The position numbers were made by a program, and so were the translations under genes. A stretch of DNA of 64,000 nucleotides from Actinomycetes bacterium (GTDB taxonomy: Bacteria > Actinomycetota > Acidimicrobiia > Acidimicrobiales > Microtrichaceae): contig JAAEPF010000023.1 of the NCBI GenBank assembly GCA_024222295.1, positions 310,001-374,000 on the forward strand, given 5' to 3'. Below are positions 1-8,756 of the stretch, in pieces. Below the pieces are notes generated by a model, which saw only the letters and a list, made by a program, of their open reading frames with translations, made no database searches and was not told the DNA's origin. Within the stretch, counting starts at the first letter, position 1; each line of letters opens with the position of its first letter.

Positions 1-61
1 ACGGGTCGAGCTCGATGGAGAAGTCACCTGACGGCTCGCGGCGAATGGGCTGGGGAGGCAT
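1..61 (-). CDS. DUF2017-like protein, N-terminal fragment (runs off window)
   Basis: Only about 20 codons are visible. The ATG at 61-59 overlaps the clpS stop codon by one base (TGATG), so the gene is translationally coupled to clpS. The visible residues start [23 protein letters not shown]2017 gene commonly follows clpS in actinobacteria, and that neighbourhood is the main reason for the name. Function is unknown. Confidence 0.45.
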   Translation of the reverse strand, partial: MPPQPIRREPSGDFSIELDP

Positions 62-351
62 CAGTCCTGCTGCATCGTGGCCCACAGGCCGTGTTCGTGG
101 AGGCGGAACACATCGCGCTCCGCTTCGCTGCGCGAACCCGACGAGACGACAGCCTTGCCCTCGTTGTGCACCTGCAGCATCAGCTTGTGGGCCTTGGACT
201 CGGAGTACCCGAAGAGCTTGCGGAAGACGAACTCCACGTAGCTCATCAGGTTGATCGGGTCGTTCCACACGAGCACGACCCAGGGGGTGGCCACCTGTTC
301 GGCCATGCCCAGGTCGGGCTCGCGGACCTCCTGCGGGGCGGTCGTGCTCAC
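61..351 (-). CDS. clpS: ATP-dependent Clp protease adaptor ClpS
   Basis: A 96-residue ClpS, which docks on the N-terminal domain of the ClpA/ClpC unfoldase and delivers N-degron substrates to ClpP in the cytoplasm. The family core is visible: [17 protein letters not shown] (residues about 23-39), then [19 protein letters not shown] and a C-terminal [12 protein letters not shown] segment. Length is normal. The start ATG overlaps the stop of ctaA (ATGA), and its own stop overlaps the next gene, so the order ctaA-clpS-DUF2017 looks like one coupled operon. Confidence 0.93.
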   Translation of the reverse strand: MSTTAPQEVREPDLGMAEQVATPWVVLVWNDPINLMSYVEFVFRKLFGYSESKAHKLMLQVHNEGKAVVSSGSRSEAERDVFRLHEHGLWATMQQD

Positions 352-1286
352 ACTTCGAGACTACCTGCGGGAGTGCGCTCGGACGCCGGGGTGATCCGCC
401 ACAGCCCCAGCTGGAACCAGGTGGCCGAGATGGCGATGCATGTGGCGCCGACAATGTGGGCGAGCACCAACCAGGCCGGGATGCCGAGTTCGTACTGTGT
501 GTAGCCGATGGCCCCCTGGGCCACGATCACGCCGAGCAGCACCCGCCCCCGCCGCTGTACCGCAGCAGGCGCGCCGTTGCGGTACAGCCCCACCAGCAGC
601 ACCACCACGAGCAGGCAGAACAGCCAGGCACTCAGGCTGTGGATGCGTGCCGCGTCGGGGATGGCCACCGAGAACCGCCGTGCAGAGCCGTCTCCGGCAT
701 GGGGGCCGGAGCCGGTCACCAGAGGCCCCGTGACCGCGAGCACGAGTGCGCCAGCCGCCATCGCAAACCAGCTGAGCCGTACCTCGGCGGGCTTCACCAG
801 TGCTGTCGCACGGCCGTCGTCGGTCGCGCCCGCGCGCCACACCAGCACGGTGGCGTCGACCACGAGGATCATCGACAACAGGAAGTGGCCCGCCACCGAC
901 ACCGGGTGCAGGTGTGTCAGCACGGTCACGCCACCGAGCACGATCTGGGCGACCACGCCGGCGACAAGGCCCCATGACAGCCAGACGAGGTCGCGGCGTC
1001 GGGGAGCCAGCATGTAGGACCCGAGCACCGCCGCGGCCACGCCGATGGACACGAGGCCGGTGAACAGTCGGTTGATCTGCTCGACCGCCTGGTTGGGCGT
1101 CGAGATCTCGATGAACTGGCCCGGCTCGCAGTTGGGCCATTCAGAGCAGCCCATCCCCGAGCCCGTCAGGCGCACCGCTGCGCCGCTGACCACGATCGCG
1201 CACAGCAACAGCAATGCGACCACGGCCACGCGCCTGTAGGCGGCCAGGCTCAGGGTTCGCCGGGGTGTGGGGGCGTCGGGCGACAC
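348..1286 (-). CDS. ctaA: heme A synthase, COX15/CtaA family
   Basis: A 312-residue polytopic membrane protein that converts heme O to heme A for aa3-type cytochrome oxidase. It starts with a short cytoplasmic arm, then a first membrane helix and the motif [15 protein letters not shown] (residues about 39-53), the conserved loop with a cysteine pair typical of CtaA. Further helices carry conserved histidines ([13 protein letters not shown] near 125). The GTG start at 1286 lies six bases after a TACGCT -10 box, so the mRNA is probably leaderless. It faces ctaB divergently, which makes the preceding product (heme O), and both serve the oxidase operon downstream. Confidence 0.93.
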   Translation of the reverse strand: MSPDAPTPRRTLSLAAYRRVAVVALLLLCAIVVSGAAVRLTGSGMGCSEWPNCEPGQFIEISTPNQAVEQINRLFTGLVSIGVAAAVLGSYMLAPRRRDLVWLSWGLVAGVVAQIVLGGVTVLTHLHPVSVAGHFLLSMILVVDATVLVWRAGATDDGRATALVKPAEVRLSWFAMAAGALVLAVTGPLVTGSGPHAGDGSARRFSVAIPDAARIHSLSAWLFCLLVVVLLVGLYRNGAPAAVQRRGRVLLGVIVAQGAIGYTQYELGIPAWLVLAHIVGATCIAISATWFQLGLWRITPASERTPAGSLEV

Positions 1287-1292
1287 GCCTGA

Positions 1293-1298
1293 AGCGTA
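1293..1298 (-). promoter_or_regulatory. -10 box for ctaA, leaderless
   Basis: TACGCT on the minus strand ends six bases before the GTG start of ctaA. No Shine-Dalgarno sequence can fit in that space. Confidence 0.5.
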
Positions 1299-1392
1299 CG
1301 GCCGGCCGTTGCCGCAGGGCCATACGCGCCCGTGTGACGCAGGTCCTGTCGGCTGAGCCCTCCCTGTGCTGGCGCTGTGCGCGGCAACCTCC

Positions 1393-1398
1393 TACTTT
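1393..1398 (+). promoter_or_regulatory. putative -10 box for ctaB
   Basis: TACTTT ends ten bases before the ATG of ctaB, so the 5' leader would be only a few bases long. No good -35 is visible. Confidence 0.35.
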
Positions 1399-1408
1399 TG
1401 TGGCCGTC

Positions 1409-2314
1409 ATGGTCGCCCCGGCACTTCCCGCACGGCAGTCGATCGGCGCCAAGGTCGGTGCGTACATCGCGCTGACCAAGCCGCGGATCATCGAACTGCT
1501 GCTCGTCACAACCGTCCCGGTGATGGTCGTGGCCGAACAGGGCTTCCCGTCGGTCTGGTTGATCGTGGCCACGGTTGTCGGTGGCTCGCTGAGCGCCGGT
1601 GGTGCCAACGCGATCAACATGTACGTCGACCGCGACATAGACGCAGTGATGCAACGCACGCGCAACCGTCCGCTGGTCACCGGCGAGATGACCCCGTCGG
1701 CCGCCCTCGTGTTCGCCATCACGCTCGAGGCAGTTGCCTTCGTGTGGTTGTGGGCGTTCGTGAATCTGCTCTCTGCGGTGCTGGCCCTCGCCGCCTGCCT
1801 CTTCTACGTGTTCATCTACACCCTCTGGCTGAAGCGAACCTCCACCCAGAACATCGTGATCGGGGGAGCGGCAGGCGCCGTGCCCGTGCTCATCGGTTGG
1901 TCCTCGGTGACCAACACCGTGTCGGTGTCGGCGCTGGTGCTGTTCGGGGTCGTGTTCTTCTGGACACCGCCGCACTTCTGGGCACTGGCGATCAAGTACT
2001 CCGACGACTACTCGGCGGCCGACGTGCCGATGATGCCCTCGGTTCGTTCCCTCGAGCACACCACCAACCAGATGCTGGCCTACACGGTGGTCGTGGTGGC
2101 CACCTCGCTCCTGTTCGGCTGGACGGCCTCGATGGGCCTCATCTACTGGGTCTCCGCGGCGGTGCTGGGAGCGGCCTTCCTGCAACTCACATGGGCGGTG
2201 CGTCGCTCATTGCAACCCCAGGACGCAGTTAGGCTGTTCACGTTCTCGATCACATACATCACCCTCCTGTTCGGCCTCATGGCCGTGGACGTCCTGGTTC
2301 GGTACGGGTGGTAG
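1409..2314 (+). CDS. ctaB: protoheme IX farnesyltransferase (heme O synthase)
   Basis: A 301-residue UbiA-superfamily membrane enzyme that farnesylates protoheme to heme O, the substrate of CtaA. The first prenyl-diphosphate site is seen as NMYVDRDIDAVMQRTRNRPL (residues about 71-90, NxxxDxxxD). The second cytoplasmic loop is seen as KYSDDYSAADVPMMPSVR near 195-212. The open frame extends further upstream, but homology begins around the ATG at 1409 (VGAYIALTKPRIIELLL follows); an in-frame GTG at 1400 is an alternative. It is divergent from ctaA and precedes the respiratory cluster. Confidence 0.93.
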   Translation: MVAPALPARQSIGAKVGAYIALTKPRIIELLLVTTVPVMVVAEQGFPSVWLIVATVVGGSLSAGGANAINMYVDRDIDAVMQRTRNRPLVTGEMTPSAALVFAITLEAVAFVWLWAFVNLLSAVLALAACLFYVFIYTLWLKRTSTQNIVIGGAAGAVPVLIGWSSVTNTVSVSALVLFGVVFFWTPPHFWALAIKYSDDYSAADVPMMPSVRSLEHTTNQMLAYTVVVVATSLLFGWTASMGLIYWVSAAVLGAAFLQLTWAVRRSLQPQDAVRLFTFSITYITLLFGLMAVDVLVRYGW

Positions 2315-2442
2315 CAGCGATCGTGGAGCGGGTCCGGTTCCACACGGTTCCTGACGTTTTTCCAAGGTTGCGCGGCGCCGCGGTAGTGTCGCCCCGCACG
2401 CACCGGCCCACTCCTCGGCCGGGCCGAACGAGGTCTTGAGGA

Positions 2443-4017
2443 ATGGCAATCACCGAGACGAAACCCCCTGAGGCGCCCCAGACCGAGGGCGCAAGCGAAT
2501 CGTCCCCCACCGGCAGAAGGCCGGGTGAGCTGGAGAGCCTGATCGGAACTGCCGACCACACAACGATCGGTCGCCTGTACGTAGGGTTCTCGCTGCTGCT
2601 GGTCGTCGCCGGGCTCATCGCACGGGTGCTCATCGGACTCGACGGCGCCACCGACAACGGCATCCTCGGCAGCGTCTGGGCGTTGGTCAACAACAGCTCG
2701 CTGGTGGCGTTGGTGTTCCTGGGGGTCGTTCCACTGCTGGTCGGCATCGCCACGATCATCGTTCCCCTGCAGGTCGGCTCACCCACCATCGCCTTCCCCC
2801 GAGCCGCGGCGCTGGCAATGTGGACCTGGCTGATCTCGGCTGCAGTGTTCATCACCTCCATGGCCCTCGACGGCGGCATCGGCGGCAATGACTTCGATGC
2901 CAGCGTGCTCGGCAACGCGTCCTTCGGAGCCATCGTCGTCTCGCTTGCCCTCGCATCGGTCTGCATCGCAACCACGGTCGTGACCCACCGCCCGGCAGGC
3001 CTCACCCTGGCCCGCACGCCGCTGTTCGCCTGGTCGATGCTGGTCGCCTCGGCGGTGTGGATACTGTCGTTCGGCTCGGCGATCGCCTGGTCGGTCATCG
3101 GCCACCTGGGTGCGGATTCCGCACCGGCGCTGCTCGACAACTTCGCGGTTGGTCTCGGATGGCTGCTTCGGGGTCCGGCTGCCTACATGCTCGCCATCCC
3201 GGTACTCGGCCTCGCCGGCGATGCCATCAGCGCCGCCACCGGTCGCCCGCTGCGCAACTACGGCACTTTCCAGGCGCTCATCGCCTTCTATGGCGTGTTC
3301 TCCTTCGGTGCATGGGCCCAGAGCCCGGAGTCGGTCGACACGCTGCTGTGGGCGCTGTGGGCGCTGGCGATCATGGTTCCGCTGCTCGGCCTGCTCGGCG
3401 GGCTGGCGGAGTCGATGCGCCACGGTCCGGTGAGGATCACCGCTGCCGTCGTCGGCTCCCTGCTGGCGCTGGTCAACCTCCTGCTGGCCGGACTCGTGGG
3501 GCTGCTCATGGCGCTCGACACCGCAGGTTCGGGCAACCTCTTCGACTTCGGGCCCCTGCAGCTCGGCACCGCCCAGACAATCCTGGTGTTCACCGCCGCG
3601 CTGGCGGGCGGCCTCGCGGCCCTGGCGCACTGGTCCCCGCAGGTCTGGGGCACCCAGGTCAACGACCAGATGGCTGCGGCCTCCATCGGTGCGGTCGACG
3701 TGGGCGGCGGCATCGTCGGGCTCACGCTACTGATCGAGGTGCTGGTGCAGGCCGGCGGCAAGGACACCGCCGATGCGATCTTCGGCGGGTTCGAGGCGGC
3801 AGGCGCGGTCATCGCTCTGGCCGGTGTGGTCGCATCGCTGTTCGCCTACCTCGGAGCCTCCCGCGAGGAGTCAGTCGGCGACGGTGACGATGAGCCGGTG
3901 GTCGGCCTCACCCTCGAGTGGCAGGTGCCTTCACCTGCCATCGCCGGGGCCCGCACCGCTGAGCTGCCCGTCATCGACTCCCCATACCCGTTCCACGAGT
4001 CCGAGGAGGACGCCTGA
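2443..4017 (+). CDS. COX1-like membrane protein lacking all heme/copper ligands
   Basis: A 524-residue polytopic protein that aligns along its length with cytochrome oxidase subunit I, including the genuine CtaD at 6702. Shared blocks are PLQVGSPTIAFPRAAALAMW (residues 108-127; CtaD has PLQIGARDVAFPRMNALSLW), GLTLARTPLFAW and GWLLRGPAAYMLAIP. Every catalytic histidine is replaced. The low-spin heme ligand H94 of CtaD corresponds to S86, CuB ligand H272 to G244, the HH pair 321-322 to Q293-S294, and the HFH heme ligands have no counterpart. The cross-link tyrosine position is kept (Y248). It cannot be an oxidase, so a structural or assembly role is inferred. It is coupled to the next gene (stop/start at 4017). 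ATG follows a GAGGTCTTGAGGA ribosome site. Confidence 0.85.
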   Translation: MAITETKPPEAPQTEGASESSPTGRRPGELESLIGTADHTTIGRLYVGFSLLLVVAGLIARVLIGLDGATDNGILGSVWALVNNSSLVALVFLGVVPLLVGIATIIVPLQVGSPTIAFPRAAALAMWTWLISAAVFITSMALDGGIGGNDFDASVLGNASFGAIVVSLALASVCIATTVVTHRPAGLTLARTPLFAWSMLVASAVWILSFGSAIAWSVIGHLGADSAPALLDNFAVGLGWLLRGPAAYMLAIPVLGLAGDAISAATGRPLRNYGTFQALIAFYGVFSFGAWAQSPESVDTLLWALWALAIMVPLLGLLGGLAESMRHGPVRITAAVVGSLLALVNLLLAGLVGLLMALDTAGSGNLFDFGPLQLGTAQTILVFTAALAGGLAALAHWSPQVWGTQVNDQMAAASIGAVDVGGGIVGLTLLIEVLVQAGGKDTADAIFGGFEAAGAVIALAGVVASLFAYLGASREESVGDGDDEPVVGLTLEWQVPSPAIAGARTAELPVIDSPYPFHESEEDA

Positions 4018-4595
4018 TGTCAGAGGCCGCCCTCGCCCTGCCGGCCCCACCCAGAGGCCGCCGCCGCGAGCTTCTCTTCGGCACCGCGTTCGCCACCTCC
4101 GGCGTCGTGATGCTGATGCTCACCCTCGTTGGCGCCTACCTGAGTGCCCGCAACGCGGGCGGAGCCGATTGGCTCTCCCAGAACGAGCTGCCGCTCACCC
4201 AGCCCAACATGCAGTTGTTCGGCCTCGCCCTGTCGGTCATCACCATCCAGTGGGCGGTCTACTCGATCAACAACGATGACCGCACCAGCACGCTCGTGGC
4301 CCTCGCTGCAACGCTCGTGCTCGGAGCTGCGTTCATCAACCAGACGGTCTTCCTGTTCAGCTTGGCCGGTGTAACCGCCGATCAGGCCGAGGGCACCCTG
4401 TTCTATGCGGTGACCGGCGGCCAGCTCGCCATGGCGGTGATCGCGATGGTGTTCGTCGTATTCGTCTCCTTCCGGGCGCTCGGGGGCCAGTACTCGAGCC
4501 GCAACCCCGACGGCATCGCTGCTGCAGCGGTCTTCTGGGACGCCATGGTCGCGGTCTACGCGGTCGTGTGGGTCGCCGTCTACATCATGAAGTGA
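4017..4595 (+). CDS. COX3-like membrane protein, degenerate
   Basis: A 192-residue protein with about five membrane helices resembling cytochrome oxidase subunit III (compare CtaE at 8749). The first helix SGVVMLMLTLVGAYLSARN matches SDALLFGGLISTYLIYKN of CtaE. The last two helices also match in spacing, but the signature WHFVD of CtaE reads FWDAMV here, and the GFHGVHV histidines read TGGQLAM. The ATG overlaps the stop of the COX1-like gene (ATGT/TGATG context), so the two are made together. Probably the partner of the dead COX1-like subunit; no catalytic role is expected. Confidence 0.75.
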   Translation: MSEAALALPAPPRGRRRELLFGTAFATSGVVMLMLTLVGAYLSARNAGGADWLSQNELPLTQPNMQLFGLALSVITIQWAVYSINNDDRTSTLVALAATLVLGAAFINQTVFLFSLAGVTADQAEGTLFYAVTGGQLAMAVIAMVFVVFVSFRALGGQYSSRNPDGIAAAAVFWDAMVAVYAVVWVAVYIMK

Positions 4596-4602
4596 GCTTC
4601 AG

Positions 4603-5448
4603 ATGATCACCCGAGGTTCCAAGTTCTTCTACACAGCCGCAGCCGTGGGGTATCTCTCCGCGCTGGTCTATGGCTTCCTCACGGGCGCCTCCGACCAGGG
4701 CGGCGTCACACAGGTGTTCAGCGACGGCGGCATCGTCGATTCGATCATCGGTCCCCTCAGCTTCGGCTGGAAGGGCTGGGTCGGTGAACACGTCGGCTAC
4801 ACGGTGCTGATGTCGTTCTCCGCCGTGATGCTCGTACTCGGTGGCTTCCACACCGCATTCCGCGATGGCGACGCCGAGGCCCTTGCCGAGGTCGAGGGAG
4901 TCGAGGTCGCCGACCTTCCGGCTCCCACCCCGCCCATGGGTCTGAGCATCTGGCCGCTCACCGTTGCACTTGGCATCGGCGTCGGAATCGTGGGACTCGC
5001 ACTCTCCACCTTCCTGTTCTGGGCCGGCGTGGTGCTCGTGGCCGCTGGAGCCCTCGAGTGGACCGTGCGGGCCTGGTCCGAGCGGGCAAGCGGCGACTCG
5101 GCCGCCAACGCCGGATACCGCACGCAGCTGCTGGCGCCGATGGAGATCCCCATCGCCGCCGTGCTGGTGATCGCGGTCATCGCCGTGGCCGTGTCGAGAG
5201 TGCTCCTCGCGGTTCCGAAGTCAGCTGCCGTCTATGTGATCATCGTGCTCGCAGCCGTGGTGTTCGGCGTCGCCAACCTGCTGGCGCGCCGCCCCGACCT
5301 GCGGGGCAGGGTCGTCGGTGTCGTGACCCTGGTCGGTGTGCTGGTCATCGTCGGAGCAGGCATCGCCGGACACATCAGCGGCGAACGTGAAATCGAAGAG
5401 CATCACGAGGGAGCCCTCGTGGTCCTCGAAAGAGGTGGGAATGCGTAA
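4603..5448 (+). CDS. membrane protein with actinobacterial oxidase subunit IV-like segment
   Basis: A 281-residue membrane protein seven bases after the COX3-like gene. An N-terminal pair of helices precedes an acidic loop and the segment LSIWPLTVALGIGVGIVGLA, then ALEWTVRAWSERASGD (residues about 150-165). That pattern, helix-helix-WTxxAWSERA, is characteristic of actinobacterial cytochrome c oxidase subunit IV (PF12270 type). Two or three more helices follow. Its last codons overlap the start of ctaC, linking the degenerate COX1/COX3 pair to the working oxidase. Subunit IV-like identity is moderate; the C-terminal half is unassigned. Confidence 0.6.
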   Translation: MITRGSKFFYTAAAVGYLSALVYGFLTGASDQGGVTQVFSDGGIVDSIIGPLSFGWKGWVGEHVGYTVLMSFSAVMLVLGGFHTAFRDGDAEALAEVEGVEVADLPAPTPPMGLSIWPLTVALGIGVGIVGLALSTFLFWAGVVLVAAGALEWTVRAWSERASGDSAANAGYRTQLLAPMEIPIAAVLVIAVIAVAVSRVLLAVPKSAAVYVIIVLAAVVFGVANLLARRPDLRGRVVGVVTLVGVLVIVGAGIAGHISGEREIEEHHEGALVVLERGGNA

Positions 5449-6661
5449 CAAGCGCAACGCAGCGATCGCCCTCGTACTGGGGGTAGTGGCTTGTCTGGTC
5501 GGAACATGGCTGCTCCTGCGCGGGGCGACCAGTCTGGTCACCTTCCCGCTGAACACCCTCAACCCGCAGGGCCGCAAGGCCGAGGACATCTACGACCTGG
5601 TGCTCAAGGTGTTCGTGATCGCGGGCGTGATCTTCGTGATCGTCGAGGTCGGCATCCTGTGGATGGTCAACCGGTTCCGCCGCACCGACGGCGACGTCGA
5701 GGGCGTCGACGAGCCGGTGCAGGTGCACGGCAACACCGGCCTCGAGATCGGCTGGACCATCGTGCCGGCGCTCATCCTCGCAGTCCTCGCGGTGTTCAAC
5801 GCCAACACGATCCTGCGGATGGACAACGTCAACGACGACGCCCTCGACGTCACGGTTGTCGGCCAGCAATGGTGGTGGGAGTTCCGCTACGACTTCGACT
5901 CCGATGGAGTAGTCGATGTAATCACAGCCACGCAGTTGGTGATGCCCGAGGGACGCGACGTGGAGCTGTCGATCCAGTCCCGCGACGTGATCCACTCGTT
6001 CTGGATCCCGGCGCTCAACGGCAAGAAAGATGCCGTGCCGGGCCGCACCCAGCCCCTCGTGCTCCAGGCCGACCAACCCGGGATCTACTCGGGGCAGTGC
6101 ACCGAGTTCTGTGGCCTGTCGCACGGAGTGATGCGCATGCAGGTGAAGGTGCTCCCCGAGGACGAGTGGGAGGAGTGGAAGGGCGTCATGCTGGACGTGC
6201 CCGACCAGCCCGCCGCGGACGATACCGATGCGCTCGAAGGCCAGGAACTCTTCGTGCAGCAGTGCACGGGGTGCCACCAGATCGATGGTGTCGCCCCTGG
6301 CGACACGGCACCGCTGGAGTACTCCAAGACTCCTGACCCCGACTACGGCGCGACTGTCGGCACCGGACTCACCGCACAGAACGCCCCCAACCTCACGCAC
6401 CTGATGATGCGCGACACGTTTGCCGGCAGTCTGCTCCCGCTCTACGAGGGCGGGTTGGCAGCAGACGAGACCTCCACCGACCCTTCGGACGTCGCGGCTG
6501 TGCCGGAGAGAGAGCCCAATACAAACAACCTGAAGCGCTGGCTGCGCAACCCGGAGGACATCAAGCCGATGGACCCGGACAACGGCCAGGGCATGCCCAA
6601 TCTCGGTCTTTCCGAGGACCAGATCGACAAGCTTGTCGCCTTCCTCGTGACCCTCAAGTAA
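5441..6661 (+). CDS. ctaC: cytochrome c oxidase subunit II fused to cytochrome c domain
   Basis: A 406-residue caa3-type subunit II. A signal/anchor helix (7-27) and a second helix (53-77) are followed by the CuA cupredoxin domain with WWWEF at 144-148 and CuA ligands H185, C220, E222, C224, H228 and M231 (CTEFCGLSHGVM). A C-terminal cytochrome c domain has the heme site CTGCH (275-279) and a methionine near GMPNLGLS. It takes electrons for the CtaD heme-copper site. The ATG at 5441 is chosen because AGAGGTGGG lies just upstream; it overlaps the preceding gene by eight bases. Confidence 0.93.
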   Translation: MRNKRNAAIALVLGVVACLVGTWLLLRGATSLVTFPLNTLNPQGRKAEDIYDLVLKVFVIAGVIFVIVEVGILWMVNRFRRTDGDVEGVDEPVQVHGNTGLEIGWTIVPALILAVLAVFNANTILRMDNVNDDALDVTVVGQQWWWEFRYDFDSDGVVDVITATQLVMPEGRDVELSIQSRDVIHSFWIPALNGKKDAVPGRTQPLVLQADQPGIYSGQCTEFCGLSHGVMRMQVKVLPEDEWEEWKGVMLDVPDQPAADDTDALEGQELFVQQCTGCHQIDGVAPGDTAPLEYSKTPDPDYGATVGTGLTAQNAPNLTHLMMRDTFAGSLLPLYEGGLAADETSTDPSDVAAVPEREPNTNNLKRWLRNPEDIKPMDPDNGQGMPNLGLSEDQIDKLVAFLVTLK

Positions 6662-6701
6662 GCCCCACGCCAGAACCTGTCAGGCAAAGGATCCCGCACA
6701 G

Positions 6702-8756
6702 ATGAGCACGATCTCACAGCGTTCACCGCTGGCACTGCCCCCCGGGGCCGACCAGCCGAGTGGCAACCCACTGGGCTTGTTCGCACGGCCCACCGCCACC
6801 TCCGGGTGGAAGTCTTGGTTCACCACCGTCGACCACAAGAAGATCGGCATCATGTACGGCGTCGCGGCGCTGTTCTTCTTCCTCGTGGGTGGCTTCGAGG
6901 CGATCCTGATCCGCCTCCAGCTGGCGGTGCCGGGCAACGACCTGCTCTCTGCCGACCTCTACAACCAGGTCTTCACGATGCACGGCCTCACGATGGTGTT
7001 CCTCGTGGTCATGCCGCTCGCCGCAGCATTTGCCAACTACCTGCTGCCACTGCAGATCGGTGCACGTGACGTCGCATTCCCCCGCATGAATGCGCTCTCG
7101 CTGTGGGTGTGGCTACTGGGTGCGATCTTCTTCAACACCTCATGGCTGTTCGGCGGTGGTGCGGACGGCGGTTGGTTCGGTTACGCCCCCAACTCGGGCG
7201 TGGCGTTCACACCTGGCCACGGCATGGACTTCTATGCGGTCGGCCTGCTGATCATGGGCATTGGCTCCACCGTGTCTGCGGTCAACCTGACCGTGACCGT
7301 GCTCAACATGCGCACCCCCGGCATGACACTGATGAAGATGCCGGTGTTCACCTGGATGACCTTCATCGTGCAGGTCCTGTTGGTGTTCGCGCTGCCGGTC
7401 ATCACAGTGGCGCTGTTCCTGCTGATGTTCGACCGCCTATTCGGTGCATCGTTCTTCGACGCATCCAAGGGCGGTGATCCGTTGCTCTGGGAGCACCTGT
7501 TCTGGATCTTCGGTCACCCGGAGGTCTACATCATGATCCTGCCCAGCTTCGGCATAGTTTCCGAGGTCCTACCGGTGTTCTCCCGCAAGCCAATCTTCGG
7601 CTACCCGTTCATGGTGGGTTCCGGCATCGCCATCGGCTTCATGGGCTGGGGTGTTTGGGCGCACCACATGTTCGCTTCCGGTATGGGACCGATTTCGGTG
7701 CTCGCCTTCTCGCTGGCCACGATGTTCATCGCAGTGCCCACGGGCGTGAAGATCCTCAACTGGTGCGCAACGATGTACGGCGGCCGGCTGAAGTTCACCG
7801 TGGCGATGCTGTTTTCGGTTGCGGTGGTAGCGATGTTCACCATCGGTGGTCTCTCCGGCGTGGCACACGCGGTGGCGCCTGCTGACACCCAGCAGCACGA
7901 CACCTACTTCATCGTGGCGCACTTCCACTACGTGCTGTTCGGTGGTGCGCTTCTCGGGCTCTTCTCCGGCATCTACTTCTGGTACCCGAAGATGTTCGGA
8001 ATGTTCCTCAACGAGAAGATCGGCAAGTGGCACTTCTGGCTCATGCTGATCGGCTTCAACGTGACCTTCGCTCCGATGCACATGCTCGGTTTGCAGGGAA
8101 TGATGCGCCGTACGTTCACCTACACCGACAACCAGGGCTTCGACATCTGGAACCTGGTCGCCACCGTCGGTGTGGGAATCCTCACCGTTTCGATCCTGAT
8201 CTTCATCTGGAACGTGATCCACAGCTACCGCGCCCACAAGGCCGACGCCGTCGACCCGGGCCCGGACCCGTGGGATGCCAGGTCGCTGGAGTGGATGATC
8301 CCGTCACCCACGCCCGAGTACAACTTTGACGAACTGATCGTCGTCGAGGAGTTCGACGAGTTCTGGCACCGCAAGTACGGCCACGACGAAGACGGCCGCC
8401 TCGTACGCATCGCCAAGACCGAAGACGTCGTTCAGAAGCCGGGCGCCACGGGTGTCCACCTGCCGTCGCCGTCGTACTGGCCCCTGGTCATGTCCGTGGG
8501 CCTGCCGCTGGTGGGCTACGGACTCATCTTCAACCTCTGGTGGTGCGTGCCGGGCGCACTCCTGTTGATCCTGGGCATCTTCGGATGGGTGCTGGAGCCT
8601 GCGGATGACCCGCACGGTGGCCACGAGCACCACGACGAGCCCGAGCCCGACCGCGACGCCGGCTCGGCCGGCGAGCTCGTCGAGGGCGACGCGGAGGCCG
8701 GTGATGCCGCCGAGGAAGCCGCGGCGCCCGAGACCGAGGAGGCCCCCGTTGGCTGA
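6702..8756 (+). CDS. ctaD: cytochrome c oxidase subunit I, with C-terminal extension
   Basis: The catalytic heme-copper subunit of the aa3 oxidase, 684 residues. All ligands are present: low-spin heme a H94 and H409, CuB H272 with cross-linked Y276 (GHPEVY), H321-H322, and high-spin heme a3 H407 (VAHFHYV). The core ends near 520. The remainder includes an extra pair of hydrophobic helices (about 590-635) and a charged tail rich in His, Glu and Asp, making it roughly 100 residues longer than usual. AAAGGA lies upstream of the ATG. It follows ctaC by 40 bases in a single operon and is the intact counterpart of the degenerate gene at 2443. Confidence 0.96.
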   Translation: MSTISQRSPLALPPGADQPSGNPLGLFARPTATSGWKSWFTTVDHKKIGIMYGVAALFFFLVGGFEAILIRLQLAVPGNDLLSADLYNQVFTMHGLTMVFLVVMPLAAAFANYLLPLQIGARDVAFPRMNALSLWVWLLGAIFFNTSWLFGGGADGGWFGYAPNSGVAFTPGHGMDFYAVGLLIMGIGSTVSAVNLTVTVLNMRTPGMTLMKMPVFTWMTFIVQVLLVFALPVITVALFLLMFDRLFGASFFDASKGGDPLLWEHLFWIFGHPEVYIMILPSFGIVSEVLPVFSRKPIFGYPFMVGSGIAIGFMGWGVWAHHMFASGMGPISVLAFSLATMFIAVPTGVKILNWCATMYGGRLKFTVAMLFSVAVVAMFTIGGLSGVAHAVAPADTQQHDTYFIVAHFHYVLFGGALLGLFSGIYFWYPKMFGMFLNEKIGKWHFWLMLIGFNVTFAPMHMLGLQGMMRRTFTYTDNQGFDIWNLVATVGVGILTVSILIFIWNVIHSYRAHKADAVDPGPDPWDARSLEWMIPSPTPEYNFDELIVVEEFDEFWHRKYGHDEDGRLVRIAKTEDVVQKPGATGVHLPSPSYWPLVMSVGLPLVGYGLIFNLWWCVPGALLLILGIFGWVLEPADDPHGGHEHHDEPEPDRDAGSAGELVEGDAEAGDAAEEAAAPETEEAPVG

